From an uncultured Planctomyces sp. (GTDB lineage Bacteria > Planctomycetota > Planctomycetia > Planctomycetales > Planctomycetaceae), in NCBI GenBank assembly GCA_937899075.1, contig CALDJX010000046.1:1-37907 (forward strand): a DNA stretch of 37,907 nucleotides. The letters are read 5' to 3'. The position numbers and the translations under genes are program-made. Position 1 is the stretch's first letter; every line of letters starts with the position of its first letter. This document shows, one piece after another, positions 17,345-25,793 of the stretch. Below the pieces are notes generated by a model. The model did not search any database. It had not been told where the DNA came from and saw nothing but the letters and a program-made list of their open reading frames with translations.

Positions 17345-18427
17345 ATGCATCATCGATCACTTCACGACGGCCGCGACGACGGACTCGAACCGCTTGAAAG
17401 CCTGTCACTGGAGAATGTCAGCTCGTTTGCCGGCCTGCTTCGAGCGATGTCAAAGACGGCATTCTCGGGCCGCGAGCTGGGCAGAGCACTCGATGTGCTG
17501 CTCACGATGTCGCAGGACGAAAATTGCCATGTGGTGCTGACACTGTCGGGCGCGATGACTGTTGCGAAACAGGGACGTATTATCTGCGACCTGATCGACC
17601 GCGGCATTGTTGACTCGGTCGTGTCGACGGGAGCGTTGATGGCTCACGGCCTGACCGAATCGATCGGCTGTGCCCACTACCGCTACGACCCGACTAAGTC
17701 AGACAAGACGCTGTTCGAACAAGGCTACAACCGCATCTACGACACGCTGGAAATGGAGTCAAACCTCAACCATGTCGAAGAGCTTGTCCGCAAAGTCCTG
17801 ACCGAATCTCAACCCAAAGACGGAGTCTGGTCGTCCGCCCGTTTGTGCCGGGCGATTGGCGAACGACTCAGCGAGGCGGCAGACGGTCCAGGAATTCTCC
17901 GCAGCGCCTATGAACAAGGAGTGCCGGTTTTCATTCCCGCGTTTACGGACAGCGAGATTGGGCTGGACGTTTCGACGTGGGCGATGGACGTCGCACTCGA
18001 AAAGTCCGGTCGTGATTCACTGACGCCTGACGAAGTTCTGAGCGCGACGCCGGCGTTCAATCCGTTCCTCGATCTGCAGGAGTATGCTCGTCGGATTGGC
18101 ACCGCGAAAGAGCTGGGAATCCTGACGATCGGCGGCGGAGTTCCCCGGAACTGGGCTCAGCAGGTCGCCCCTTACTATGACATCACGAACGACCGGCTCG
18201 GCACCAAACTTCCCGTTCCACGATTCCGCTACGGAGTCCGCATTTGCCCCGAACCGGTTCACTGGGGCGGCCTGTCCGGCTGCACCTATTCCGAAGGCGT
18301 CAGTTGGGGCAAGTTCGTCCCCGAGTCCGAAGGCGGTCGGTTCTCTGAAGTCCACGCCGACGCCACCGTCGCTCTGCCGCTGCTGATTCGCGCGCTGTTC
18401 GAGGAACTCGACCATGGCAACAAATGA
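17345..18427 (+). CDS. Deoxyhypusine synthase-like protein, probable polyamine aminobutyltransferase
   Basis: 360 residues, slightly shorter than eukaryotic deoxyhypusine synthase. Conserved segments: LTLSGAMTVAKQG (66-78), STGALMAHGLTESIG (94-108), PVFIPAFTDSEIGLDV (194-209), TIGGGVPRNW (261-270) and SEGVSWGKF (316-324) with Lys323 at the position of the intermediate-forming active-site lysine, then HADATVALPLLIRALFE. Bacteria lack eIF5A, so the product is not hypusine. Some bacterial homologues are named 1,9-bis(guanidino)-5-aza-nonane synthase: they join agmatine-derived units, and the product is trimmed to homospermidine. I recall this but did not check it. It fits here because the next gene is a ureohydrolase (overlap 14 bp) and speA is divergent. 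A classical homospermidine-type activity on putrescine or spermidine is an alternative. Confidence 0.85.
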   Translation: MHHRSLHDGRDDGLEPLESLSLENVSSFAGLLRAMSKTAFSGRELGRALDVLLTMSQDENCHVVLTLSGAMTVAKQGRIICDLIDRGIVDSVVSTGALMAHGLTESIGCAHYRYDPTKSDKTLFEQGYNRIYDTLEMESNLNHVEELVRKVLTESQPKDGVWSSARLCRAIGERLSEAADGPGILRSAYEQGVPVFIPAFTDSEIGLDVSTWAMDVALEKSGRDSLTPDEVLSATPAFNPFLDLQEYARRIGTAKELGILTIGGGVPRNWAQQVAPYYDITNDRLGTKLPVPRFRYGVRICPEPVHWGGLSGCTYSEGVSWGKFVPESEGGRFSEVHADATVALPLLIRALFEELDHGNK

Positions 18428-19334
18428 GGCCGCTAACAAAGACCCGATCGAATTCCTCGGCAGGCCAAACGCAGAACTCGGCGACGCCGAGATTTGCATT
18501 GTGCCTTTGCCATTCGAAGGGACCGTCAGTTACGGCTCGGGAACGGCGGCCGGTCCGGCCGGCATCATCGCCGCGAGTACTCAAGTCGAGCTCTGGGACG
18601 ACGAACTAAACTTCGGACTTGAAAGCCTGCGCTACTTCACCGCCGCGGCGATCCACCCGGAATCCAACGAAGCCGCCGATGCCTATTTGAATCGAGTCGA
18701 AGCCGGCGTTCGAGACTTGTCCGGCAATGACCGGCTTGTGATCGGAATCGGAGGCGAACACAGCCTGACTCCACCGCTCGTCTACGCGGCTGCCCAAAAC
18801 AGCAACGACTTGAGCGGTCTGACGATCGTGCAGATCGACGCCCACACCGATCTTCGCGACACGTACGAAGGAACGCCGCAGTCACACGCCTGCGCGATGC
18901 GACGCCTGACCGAACGCGGTGCAAAAGTCATCGCGATCGGCATTCGCGCGATGAGCCAACCGGAAGACGAATATGAAAAGTCCGTTGGGCTGATCGACAT
19001 TTACCGCGCTCAGGCACTGGCCGAAAACCCGGAGCTTGAGCAAACGCTGCTGACCCAGCTTCGGGACCTGACGGGCAACGCTTATCTGACGGTCGACATC
19101 GACGGCCTCGATCCATCCATGTGCCCCGGCACGGGAACTCCGGAACCCGGCGGACTCGGCTGGTGGCAGACGCTGCGAATCGTGCGCGCCGTCCTTCGCG
19201 AGAATCGTTCACGCAACCTGATCGGCTGCGACCTCGTCGAAACCGTTCCGCAGCCGGGCACTCAGATCAACGAGTTCACCGCCGCGCGTCTCCTCGCCAA
19301 AATAATCGCCTACGCCAAAGCACCAGGGCAATGA
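18414..19334 (+). CDS. speB: Ureohydrolase, agmatinase-like (arginase/agmatinase family)
   Basis: 306 residues, typical length. The binuclear manganese site is intact: GIGGEHS (His116), IDAHTDLRD (Asp142, His144, Asp146) and TVDIDGLDPSMCPGTGTPEP (Asp228, Asp230). SHACAMRR (157-164) matches the agmatinase pattern rather than arginase. It would hydrolyse a guanidino group to an amine plus urea: agmatine to putrescine, or a guanidino-polyamine made by the preceding gene. ATG 18414 lies inside the end of the deoxyhypusine-synthase-like gene, with GAGGA about ten bases upstream, so the pair is almost surely one transcript. The symbol is given by family; the in vivo substrate is open. Confidence 0.88.
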   Translation: MATNEAANKDPIEFLGRPNAELGDAEICIVPLPFEGTVSYGSGTAAGPAGIIAASTQVELWDDELNFGLESLRYFTAAAIHPESNEAADAYLNRVEAGVRDLSGNDRLVIGIGGEHSLTPPLVYAAAQNSNDLSGLTIVQIDAHTDLRDTYEGTPQSHACAMRRLTERGAKVIAIGIRAMSQPEDEYEKSVGLIDIYRAQALAENPELEQTLLTQLRDLTGNAYLTVDIDGLDPSMCPGTGTPEPGGLGWWQTLRIVRAVLRENRSRNLIGCDLVETVPQPGTQINEFTAARLLAKIIAYAKAPGQ

Positions 19335-19375
19335 TTCAGAAGCGTGTCAAAAGTACGGCCCGCTCTCCAATGTTT

Positions 19376-19454
19376 GTGTGCCACTGGCTCTGCCAGTGCA
19401 AAATGTCCTGACGAATATCGATCGACGAAAGCACTGGCAGAGCCAGTGGCACAC
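19376..19454. repeat. Inverted repeat, 24-nt perfect arms (BIME-like)
   Basis: Arms at 19376-19399 and 19431-19454 are exact reverse complements, with a 31-nt spacer. Each arm holds its own hairpin, CACTGGC-TCT-GCCAGTG. It sits between the convergent speB-like gene and the permease gene. It may stop transcription from both sides, but there is no T run. The two-hairpin layout suits a REP/BIME repeat. Confidence 0.75.
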
Positions 19455-19548
19455 GTTTTCAACTGGCTGTACAGATCTGAGAATCGAGAACGCTCTCCTC
19501 TTTCTCTGCGAGCCCTCGGCGATCTCTGCGACTAAAAGTCAGCACGAT

Positions 19549-20964
19549 TTACCCGCGGCGGATCGCATCCATCGGCATCATGCGCGTTGCCCAGAGTGCC
19601 GGGTAAAGACCACCAACGACTCCGAGCACCGTCGCGAAGATAACGCTGAAGCCAAGCAACTCCGGACTTGCCAGCAGTCGAATGTGAGCCGGCCATTGCC
19701 AGTTAATAATCTGAGTGAGCAGCCAGCCGCACAACGTACCGCAGACGCCACCGGCCACACCCAGCACGGCGCTTTCGTAAGTGATCAACTTCATCACGTC
19801 GGACCGTGACCAGCCGTTCGCTTTCAGAATGCCGAATTCGATAATCCGCTCGGACACGCTCATCAGCATCGTGTTGATGATGCTCAAAACGGCGATCGTC
19901 AAACCGATGCTCGTCATGATGGTCAGGAAGATGTCGAGGTCCGAGCTGAACTCGTCAAAACGTTCGGCCCAGTCAGCGGCCGACCGGATTTCGAGAGGGT
20001 CGAGTTCTTCATCGTCAGCGACCGTGTCCTGTGACCCTTCTTTCATCACGATGATCGATGGTTCGTCGTCGCGGTTTTTTTCTTCGTCGACCGGAGCAGG
20101 CTCGTCCGTATCTGAGCCGCCAATTTTTTTGATCGCCCGATCGGCGGAACGAACGAGATCGATCAGAGGATTCCCCGACGTCGTTGTCGACCCTTTCGTG
20201 TCACTCGATTTCGTCGAGGACAACCCGCTTCCGAACAACAAGGACGACGGTTGCCACGAAGCAAGATCCCGCCCGCGAAACATTTCCTGCATCCACTCGA
20301 CAAGTTTGTCGTTGGAAATCTCACCGGTTGGTTCCACGTAAAACGAACAGACGACTCCGGGATCAAACAGCGACATCTGCCGCACGATGGGTTGATCAAC
20401 GATGATCGCCATGTCGAGCAGCAGCGACCCGCAGTAGTAGATCCCGACGATTTCGAAGTCGGCACCGTTAGCCTTGATCGAGTCTCCGACTCCGACTTCG
20501 AACTCTTCAGCAATCTGGCGGCTGATCACCGTCCGCGACAAACCGGAATCCGACTCGTTCAGATACCGGCCTTCGACGATCGCCTTGCCGTAGACGCTGT
20601 GTTTGAGTTTCTGGTGAGCAGCGATGTCGGCGCCGAAAAGAAACCTCGGCGGACTGACGATGTTCTTTCCGTTGATCACGTTGACCCGAACCCAAATCTC
20701 AGCGCTGACGACGTTGACTCCAGGCAGCTTTTCAATTTCGGCGGTCCACGCTTTCGGAATACGCGAGAACAGCGGAATCGGCGCACCCTTCTGCATGACC
20801 AGGATGCCGGGGATCTGCCCGAACGTCTCATCGACCGTTGCGTCGATTCCTTCCGCGACCGAAAACAAACCGACCATCCCGACGATCGCCACCGTCAACC
20901 CGAGCAGGGACAACAGAGACCGAACGGGCCGGCTGAGAAGATTTCGGATGGCGAATCGGAGCAT
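19549..20964 (-). CDS. ABC transporter permease, MacB/FtsX type
   Basis: 471 residues from ATG 20964; the frame extends to a TTG at 21000 but LRFAIRNLLSRPVRSLLSLL is the normal beginning of this family. One membrane segment follows at once (LGLTVAIVGMVGLFSVAEG), then a large periplasmic MacB-PCD-like domain (about 45-350) with an unusual Ser/Thr/Asp/Glu-rich insert around 255-330. Three C-terminal membrane segments follow (IFLTIMTSIGLTIAVLSIIN, the segment around VLGVAGGVCGTLCGWLL, and LLGFSVIFATVLGVVGGLYPAL) with the FtsX-type ILKANGWS loop. Such permeases work with an ATPase in lipoprotein release, export or signalling. No ATPase gene lies next to it, so its partner must be elsewhere. Confidence 0.85.
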   Translation of the reverse strand: MLRFAIRNLLSRPVRSLLSLLGLTVAIVGMVGLFSVAEGIDATVDETFGQIPGILVMQKGAPIPLFSRIPKAWTAEIEKLPGVNVVSAEIWVRVNVINGKNIVSPPRFLFGADIAAHQKLKHSVYGKAIVEGRYLNESDSGLSRTVISRQIAEEFEVGVGDSIKANGADFEIVGIYYCGSLLLDMAIIVDQPIVRQMSLFDPGVVCSFYVEPTGEISNDKLVEWMQEMFRGRDLASWQPSSLLFGSGLSSTKSSDTKGSTTTSGNPLIDLVRSADRAIKKIGGSDTDEPAPVDEEKNRDDEPSIIVMKEGSQDTVADDEELDPLEIRSAADWAERFDEFSSDLDIFLTIMTSIGLTIAVLSIINTMLMSVSERIIEFGILKANGWSRSDVMKLITYESAVLGVAGGVCGTLCGWLLTQIINWQWPAHIRLLASPELLGFSVIFATVLGVVGGLYPALWATRMMPMDAIRRG

Positions 20965-21163
20965 GATGAAGGCTGGATCACTTTCTGAATTAGTTTTCAA
21001 TGAATGTTACTGAAGACTTGATCGACAGGGAACGCGTGCATGATCCGACTGCTCTTCATCAGGTCATGCTCACGCCGCGGGGAACGACTCGTCTGGCGAA
21101 ATGTCGTGAGCACTGTCCGTCCGGAAAGTTGCTCTTTGGTGGCTCCCTGGTCATAAGCTGCGA

Positions 21164-21415
21164 ATGCCCGTTTGGATCTCAACTCTCTGGAAACTGCTCG
21201 TCGACCTGCCCAGCCGAATTCTCATCGGCATGGTGCGGCTTTATCAGATCTTCCTGAGCCCGCTCATCGGTCAACAGTGCCGCTTCCACCCGACATGCAG
21301 CCGCTACTTCATCCAGGCGGTGCAGAAACACGGAGCGATCAAAGGCTCGCTGAAAGGTGCCTGGAGAATCTGCCGCTGCCACCCGTTCAACCCCGGCGGC
21401 TACGACCCTCCGTGA
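21164..21415 (+). CDS. yidD: Membrane protein insertion efficiency factor YidD
   Basis: 83 residues, typical size. A short amphipathic/hydrophobic N-terminal part ([19 protein letters not shown]) is followed by the family signature [19 protein letters not shown] and [16 protein letters not shown]. YidD helps YidC/Oxa1 insert inner-membrane proteins. In many bacteria the gene lies between rnpA and yidC; here it stands alone between a permease gene (divergent) and an FHA gene (convergent, 30 bp away). No strong Shine-Dalgarno is visible before ATG 21164. Confidence 0.92.
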   Translation: MPVWISTLWKLLVDLPSRILIGMVRLYQIFLSPLIGQQCRFHPTCSRYFIQAVQKHGAIKGSLKGAWRICRCHPFNPGGYDPP

Positions 21416-21445
21416 CGCAGTGCGAGTTACCACGAAACCGCGGCA

Positions 21446-22588
21446 CTATCGGCTGATGATGATCCCGATGAGTTTCTTCAGCTCGTCATCAGTGGCGAGG
21501 CGACCGGTCATCCCGATGTGAACATCCCGGTCTTCCGAATTCAGCGCAGCGAGAACTTCACGGTACCTTCGAAGCTCCATCTCGTCATCGCCGCGCGAAT
21601 GAGCCAGCCGAGCTGCACGCAACCGCCGTTGCCAGATTTCGAGATCTTTTTCGTCGTTGCCGAAGAACCGGACGATCTCTTCACGAGCGTCCGCTTTGCT
21701 GAGTTCTGAAATTGACGGCGGATCGATTTCGGCAAACAGCATCGCCAGTGAGCACAAAAACGAAAGCCCCAGCACCGAGTACAGCAATGCTGAGTTCGAC
21801 TGTTTCGGCTTCGCCTGTTTCTCTTTACGAGTTGGATCGTCCTGCAAAGCCAGTTCCGGCAAGTGGCCGTCAGCGCCAAGCTCGACCAACGGGCCGCCCT
21901 GATCAGTGATAAATCTCGCCACGTTCTTTTGACGTTTGGCAGGCTTGCCTTTTTTTCTCGACTTTTTCTGTCGACCGCCGTCTGTCGCGACCGCGTCTGT
22001 CATCGCCGCGTCGGATGATTGGTCAACGGAATGATCCTCTCGACTTTCCGCTTCAGTATCGGATCCTGATTCCGACTTTGCAGAATCAGCACCGGCCTGA
22101 GGGACGGCCGACGGACGAACCTTGATCGGCGACTTCGCAGCAGCGGGCTTTGACGGGGCCGGCTTCGGTGATTCGATCTTCGGCAAAGCAGCCTTCGGTG
22201 ATGTCGCTGGCTGGTCGTCGAGCGACATTTCGTAGGTCAATTGGCACCGTGTTCGGCGACCAAACTGAAGCCGCACGTCGTTGGGCAGCCACACCCATTT
22301 CTCAGCAGGAATGTCGTCTCCGTCAACCTGAACTTCGGCGTCGGTCGGTCGAAAGATGGCAAAGCGACCGTTCTTTCGCAGAATGCTGGCCTGGTGATCC
22401 GGCAGCGACGGGTCGTCGAGCACGATCTGATTTTCATCCGCCCGGCCGATGTGGACCAGTTCTTCGTCGATCTCGAAGACCTTGCCCCGATCAGGGCCGG
22501 TCGTCACGACGATGCGGCAGGTGTAAGTGGTTGCTTCCACAGATCGATATCCAATGACCACGCTGGCAAGTCCCGTCGAGGTTACCAC
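21446..22588 (-). CDS. FHA-domain protein with membrane anchor
   Basis: 380 residues from GTG 22588; the start is uncertain and an internal GTG (22540) would also keep the domain. The N-terminal FHA domain (about 20-120) has the phosphothreonine-binding set: HIGRADENQIVLDDPSLPDH with Gly48-Arg49, Ser61 and Asp64-His65. Residues 125-165 are Pro/Ala/Lys-rich, 165-200 acidic, 205-222 strongly basic (KKSRKKGKPAKRQK), and 267-286 a membrane segment (ALLYSVLGLSFLCSLAMLFA). About 95 residues follow on the other side. It probably binds a phosphorylated partner, such as a Ser/Thr-kinase target, at the membrane. No kinase gene is nearby. The next gene upstream on the same strand also encodes a membrane-anchored protein. 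Confidence 0.82.
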   Translation of the reverse strand: MVTSTGLASVVIGYRSVEATTYTCRIVVTTGPDRGKVFEIDEELVHIGRADENQIVLDDPSLPDHQASILRKNGRFAIFRPTDAEVQVDGDDIPAEKWVWLPNDVRLQFGRRTRCQLTYEMSLDDQPATSPKAALPKIESPKPAPSKPAAAKSPIKVRPSAVPQAGADSAKSESGSDTEAESREDHSVDQSSDAAMTDAVATDGGRQKKSRKKGKPAKRQKNVARFITDQGGPLVELGADGHLPELALQDDPTRKEKQAKPKQSNSALLYSVLGLSFLCSLAMLFAEIDPPSISELSKADAREEIVRFFGNDEKDLEIWQRRLRAARLAHSRGDDEMELRRYREVLAALNSEDRDVHIGMTGRLATDDELKKLIGIIISR

Positions 22589-22705
22589 ATCTCATGATCA
22601 ACCCGCCAAGGACAGGCCATTCCAATCAAATGACCAGGCAAGCACAACTGCCGCGTGCTGAATCAGCACCACTTGGAGAGAACTTTCAGGTCAAGCAGAT
22701 TTAAG

Positions 22706-22873
22706 ACCACGGATTTCACGGATGAAAAAGGATTGACAGGATGCTCTTTGGAGCGTTCCGCGTTTGTGATGAGACCTGCAAGTCCGTCCTTTCAGACTGA
22801 ATTCACAATGACGGTTCCGAAAGTCCGCTGCCACATCCTTCAAAATCATTTCTTCATCCGTGGGATCCGTGGT
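22706..22873. repeat. Imperfect inverted repeat between the FHA and WD40 genes
   Basis: 22706-22729 (beginning ACCACGGATTTCACGG) and 22851-22873 are inverted copies with about three mismatches, and the spacer is about 120 bp. The right arm ends directly at the WD40 gene stop. The core ACCACGGAT..CACGGATGAA is a pattern I have seen scattered in several bacterial genomes. There is no coding signal in between. Confidence 0.6.
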
Positions 22874-23986
22874 TCATTCACCTGATTCCGAAGGCTTGCC
22901 CTTTGCGAGTGTCCACTCTCTGACAGACCCGTCGCCTGAGACGGTGAACGCGGTTTCGCCCGACGATTCAACGACGAGGTCGTGGATCGGCTGCCCGGTG
23001 TAGATTGAGAATTCCAGTTCAAGCTGGTTCGACTCGACATTCCACACGCGAATCCGACCGTCCCAGCTTCCGGTGACGATCCGATCTTCCGTCCAGGCCA
23101 GCGCGGAAACCGCGTCCGGCTGCGAGGCTTCCGTCACGAGCTTTCGCTGCTTCGTGTCCCAAACCCGCAGTTCGCCGTTCCAGTCTGCCGAGACAAACTG
23201 TGCTCCGTCAGGCGACCAGGCCAGCGCGGCGATTTCGGTTTCGTGTCCGGACGCTGTCCCGACAACTTCGTCCTGCTTGAAGTCGTACCAGATGACCTTC
23301 CCTTCGCTGCCGGCCGAAATCAGCGTCTTTTGATCCTTGCTGACCAGCATGGCTTTGACGCCGCGGTGTCCGGAATCCCGCAGCGTGGTTTCTGACGAAT
23401 CAATCGTCACGATTCGCCCATCACTCAGTCCCAGCAGCAATTGCTTGTCGGCAAGTTCCTGCCGAAAGACACAGGCCGTGACGGCGACTCGCGGGCTGTC
23501 GATGTTGGATTCTTCCAGTTCCGGCTGCTGCCACGATCGCAACAGGCCAGAGCTGTCACCGCAAAGTAGCAATCCGTCGGGCGACCATTCCAGCATCGTC
23601 ACCGGGCTGTCAGTCGCTTTCCCGACAACGTTCAAACGTCTGCCCGGCAGCCGCCACACGAGCACTTCGCCATTCGCAGCGGCCGCTGCCAGTGCGTCAC
23701 CGTTGTCCGAAATCGCCAGCTTCGTCAGCACCGCAGCGTCCGATTCGAGTTCCCGAGTTGGCTCGACCGGCGTCTCGGACCCATTCGGGCTGAGAAAAAC
23801 GAACAGCACGACAGCGATGGCGAGGACGCCAACCGCGACTCCGACGGCGATATTCGCCTTTCCGGTTCTTCCGAATTCGTACACTGGGATATTTCTGTAG
23901 CTGTTTTCAGTCGACAACTGCTGACCCGGAACAACGCGTCCCGGCTGACCTGAACATCGTACGGCACAGACCGACCAGTCTCCCAT
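22874..23986 (-). CDS. Membrane-anchored WD40-repeat protein
   Basis: 370 residues from ATG 23986, which has GGAGG six bases upstream; the frame continues to a GTG at 24016 without a better signal. A short cytoplasmic N-terminus is followed by one membrane segment (about 45-65, IAVGVAVGVLAIAVVLFVFL). From about 80 on, seven WD40-like blades can be traced: VLVWRLPGR, LLRSWQQPE, the blade around GRIVTIDSS, GKVIWYDFK, GELRVWDTK, GRIRVWNVE and GSVREWTLA. It probably forms one extracytoplasmic propeller used as a binding platform. The partner is unknown. It precedes the FHA gene on the same strand, with a repeat-filled gap of about 285 bp, so they are not clearly one operon. Confidence 0.83.
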   Translation of the reverse strand: MGDWSVCAVRCSGQPGRVVPGQQLSTENSYRNIPVYEFGRTGKANIAVGVAVGVLAIAVVLFVFLSPNGSETPVEPTRELESDAAVLTKLAISDNGDALAAAAANGEVLVWRLPGRRLNVVGKATDSPVTMLEWSPDGLLLCGDSSGLLRSWQQPELEESNIDSPRVAVTACVFRQELADKQLLLGLSDGRIVTIDSSETTLRDSGHRGVKAMLVSKDQKTLISAGSEGKVIWYDFKQDEVVGTASGHETEIAALAWSPDGAQFVSADWNGELRVWDTKQRKLVTEASQPDAVSALAWTEDRIVTGSWDGRIRVWNVESNQLELEFSIYTGQPIHDLVVESSGETAFTVSGDGSVREWTLAKGKPSESGE

Positions 23987-23992
23987 ACGAGT

Positions 23993-23997
23993 CCTCC
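23993..23997 (-). promoter_or_regulatory. Ribosome binding site deciding the WD40 gene start
   Basis: GGAGG on the minus strand lies six bases before ATG 23986. This favours that start over the GTG at 24016. Confidence 0.65.
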
Positions 23998-24143
23998 GAT
24001 CTGAGCGTCGCTCCACTGGCCGTTTCCTTCAAAATCCAGTTTTTCCGCGGTAGGCTGTGCCGCTCGGAGGGTGCTTCGACGGATCGGGACCCATCATCCC
24101 AGTCGGGATAAATCCGTCTCAGCCGCCGGTGCACCCTCTCTTT

Positions 24144-24224
24144 GTAGGCTGGAACAAGCTCCGCGAAGTTCCGGCAATGATGAGTTCGGACTGCCGGAAC
24201 TTCGCGGAGCTTGTTCCAGCCTAC
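24144..24224. repeat. Large perfect palindrome (33-nt arms) with GTAG ends, REP/BIME-like
   Basis: 24144-24176 and 24192-24224 are exact inverted copies around a 15-nt loop. Each arm begins GTAG and then forms a hairpin (GCTGGAAC ... GTTCCGGC with one G-T pair). It lies between the divergent WD40 gene and xylA, about 50 bp before the xylA start. It shares the GTAGGCTGG end with the repeats near the RAYT gene. Confidence 0.8.
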
Positions 24225-24276
24225 TTTCAGCACAGCACACAGCATCTCACTACTCGAACACAGAAGAGCCCCCACC

Positions 24277-25587
24277 ATGTCGTACTTCCCCGAAGTTTCG
24301 AAGATCGAATTTGAAGGCCCGGACAGCAGAAACCCGCTGGCCTACAAGTATTACAACGCTTCGGAAACGCTCTGCGGAAAGTCGATGGAAGAGCTGCTGC
24401 GGTTCAGCGTCTGCTACTGGCACACGTTCCGCGGTACCGGAGTTGACCCGTTTGGTGCTCCGACGATGGATCGTCCGTGGGAAGACGGAACCGACTCGGT
24501 CGACATGGCTCTGAAGCGAGTTGACGTCGCGTTTGAATTCATCGAAAAGCTCGGCGCGCCGTTTTACTGCTGGCACGATCGCGACGTTGCTCCGGAAGGT
24601 TCGAGCCTCAAAGAGACCAACGAAATCCTGGACCGAGTCGCCGCCAAGCTGAAGGCCGAACAGGAACGAACCGGCATCAAGCTGCTGTGGGGCACGGCGA
24701 ACATGTTCTCCAACCCGCGGTTCATGCACGGAGCGGCCACCAGCTGCAACGCCGACGTATTCGCCTACGGAGCCGCTCAGGTGAAGAAGGCGATTGAAGT
24801 CACGCACGAACTCGGCGGCGAGAACTACGTTTTCTGGGGCGGGCGCGAGGGTTACCACAACCTCTTCAACACCGACATGAAACGCGAACTCGACCACCTC
24901 GCCAGCTTCATGCACATGGCTCATGAGCATGCCAAGTCGATCGGCTTCACCGGTCAGTTCCTCTTCGAACCAAAACCCAAAGAGCCGACCAAGCATCAGT
25001 ACGACTTCGACGCCGCCGCCTGCCTGAACTTCATCCGTTCCAACGGTCTGGAAGACGTCGTGAAGCTGAACATCGAAACCAACCACGCCACGCTGGCCGG
25101 TCATACGATGATGCACGAGCTGGAGTACTCATCGATGCAGGGCTACCTGGGCAGCATCGACGCCAACACCGGCGACCTGCTGCTGGGCTGGGACACCGAC
25201 CAGTTCCCGACCGACATCTACCTCACCACGCAGTGCATGCTGGTCATCCTGAAGCAGGGCGGCCTGGCACCGGGCGGCATCAACTTCGACGCGAAAGTCC
25301 GTCGAGAAAGCTTCGAGCCGATCGACCTCTTCTACGCCCACATCGGAGGCATGGACACGTTCGCTCGCGGAGCCAAGATCGCCGCGAAGATCATCGAAGA
25401 AGGCCGCCTGGCCGAAATCGTCACCAACCGCTACAGCAGTTGGGACAGTGGCATCGGAGCAAAAATCGAAGCCGGAGAAGTCAACTTCGCCGACCTGGAA
25501 ACCTACATGCTCAAAAAGGGCGAAGCCGACCCCAGCGGCAGCGGCCGCCAGGAACTGATCGAAAACCTGATCAACGAGTACATCTAA
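24277..25587 (+). CDS. xylA: Xylose isomerase (class II)
   Basis: 436 residues, close to the 440 of the E. coli enzyme. It isomerises D-xylose to D-xylulose, and often glucose to fructose. Visible: [14 protein letters not shown] (47-60), FYCWHDRD with catalytic His100 and Asp103, [30 protein letters not shown] (185-200), the metal and proton-transfer residues Glu231 and Lys233 in [28 protein letters not shown] and the [10 protein letters not shown] metal site. ATG 24277 is chosen by family alignment; the frame is open to 24211 but lacks family sequence. No xylulokinase or transporter gene lies next to it, so sugar uptake and phosphorylation must be encoded elsewhere. Confidence 0.95.
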   Translation: MSYFPEVSKIEFEGPDSRNPLAYKYYNASETLCGKSMEELLRFSVCYWHTFRGTGVDPFGAPTMDRPWEDGTDSVDMALKRVDVAFEFIEKLGAPFYCWHDRDVAPEGSSLKETNEILDRVAAKLKAEQERTGIKLLWGTANMFSNPRFMHGAATSCNADVFAYGAAQVKKAIEVTHELGGENYVFWGGREGYHNLFNTDMKRELDHLASFMHMAHEHAKSIGFTGQFLFEPKPKEPTKHQYDFDAAACLNFIRSNGLEDVVKLNIETNHATLAGHTMMHELEYSSMQGYLGSIDANTGDLLLGWDTDQFPTDIYLTTQCMLVILKQGGLAPGGINFDAKVRRESFEPIDLFYAHIGGMDTFARGAKIAAKIIEEGRLAEIVTNRYSSWDSGIGAKIEAGEVNFADLETYMLKKGEADPSGSGRQELIENLINEYI

Positions 25588-25627
25588 GAAACGAACGGTT
25601 CCGAAGGGTGTGTCGCGACCTCGTTCG

Positions 25628-25682
25628 GTAGGCTGGGACTCGTCCCAGCATCGATCACAAGCTGGGTCGAGACCCAGCCTAC
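25628..25682. repeat. REP/BIME-like double hairpin, copy A
   Basis: 55 bp made of two facing units, 25628-25649 and 25661-25682. Each begins GTAG (on its own strand) followed directly by a hairpin: GCTGGGA-CTCG-TCCCAGC and GCTGGGT-CTCG-ACCCAGC (the latter read on the minus strand). The element is nearly identical to the reverse complement of 26240-26294. It lies downstream of xylA. Confidence 0.8.
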
Positions 25683-25755
25683 AGGACTGAGGCACAAGAG
25701 GTTCTGAGTGATCACGACATAAATCAGGTCGGTCACCTCTTGTGGCGTTGCCACT

Positions 25756-25780
25756 CAGACAACTCGAAACGAGTTGTCTG
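25756..25780. repeat. Perfect hairpin, 11-bp stem, 3-nt loop
   Basis: CAGACAACTCG, AAA, then CGAGTTGTCTG. It lies just past the stop of the 120-residue gene (on the minus strand) and also beyond xylA. It could act as a terminator hairpin for either, but no T run follows, and its form suits a REP-like repeat. Confidence 0.6.
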
Positions 25781-25793
25781 GGCCACCCGAGTA

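Noticed and set aside
24250-25116. Minus-strand open frame of 288 codons
   Set aside because: Antisense to xylA, whose motifs are complete; the product has no recognisable domain.
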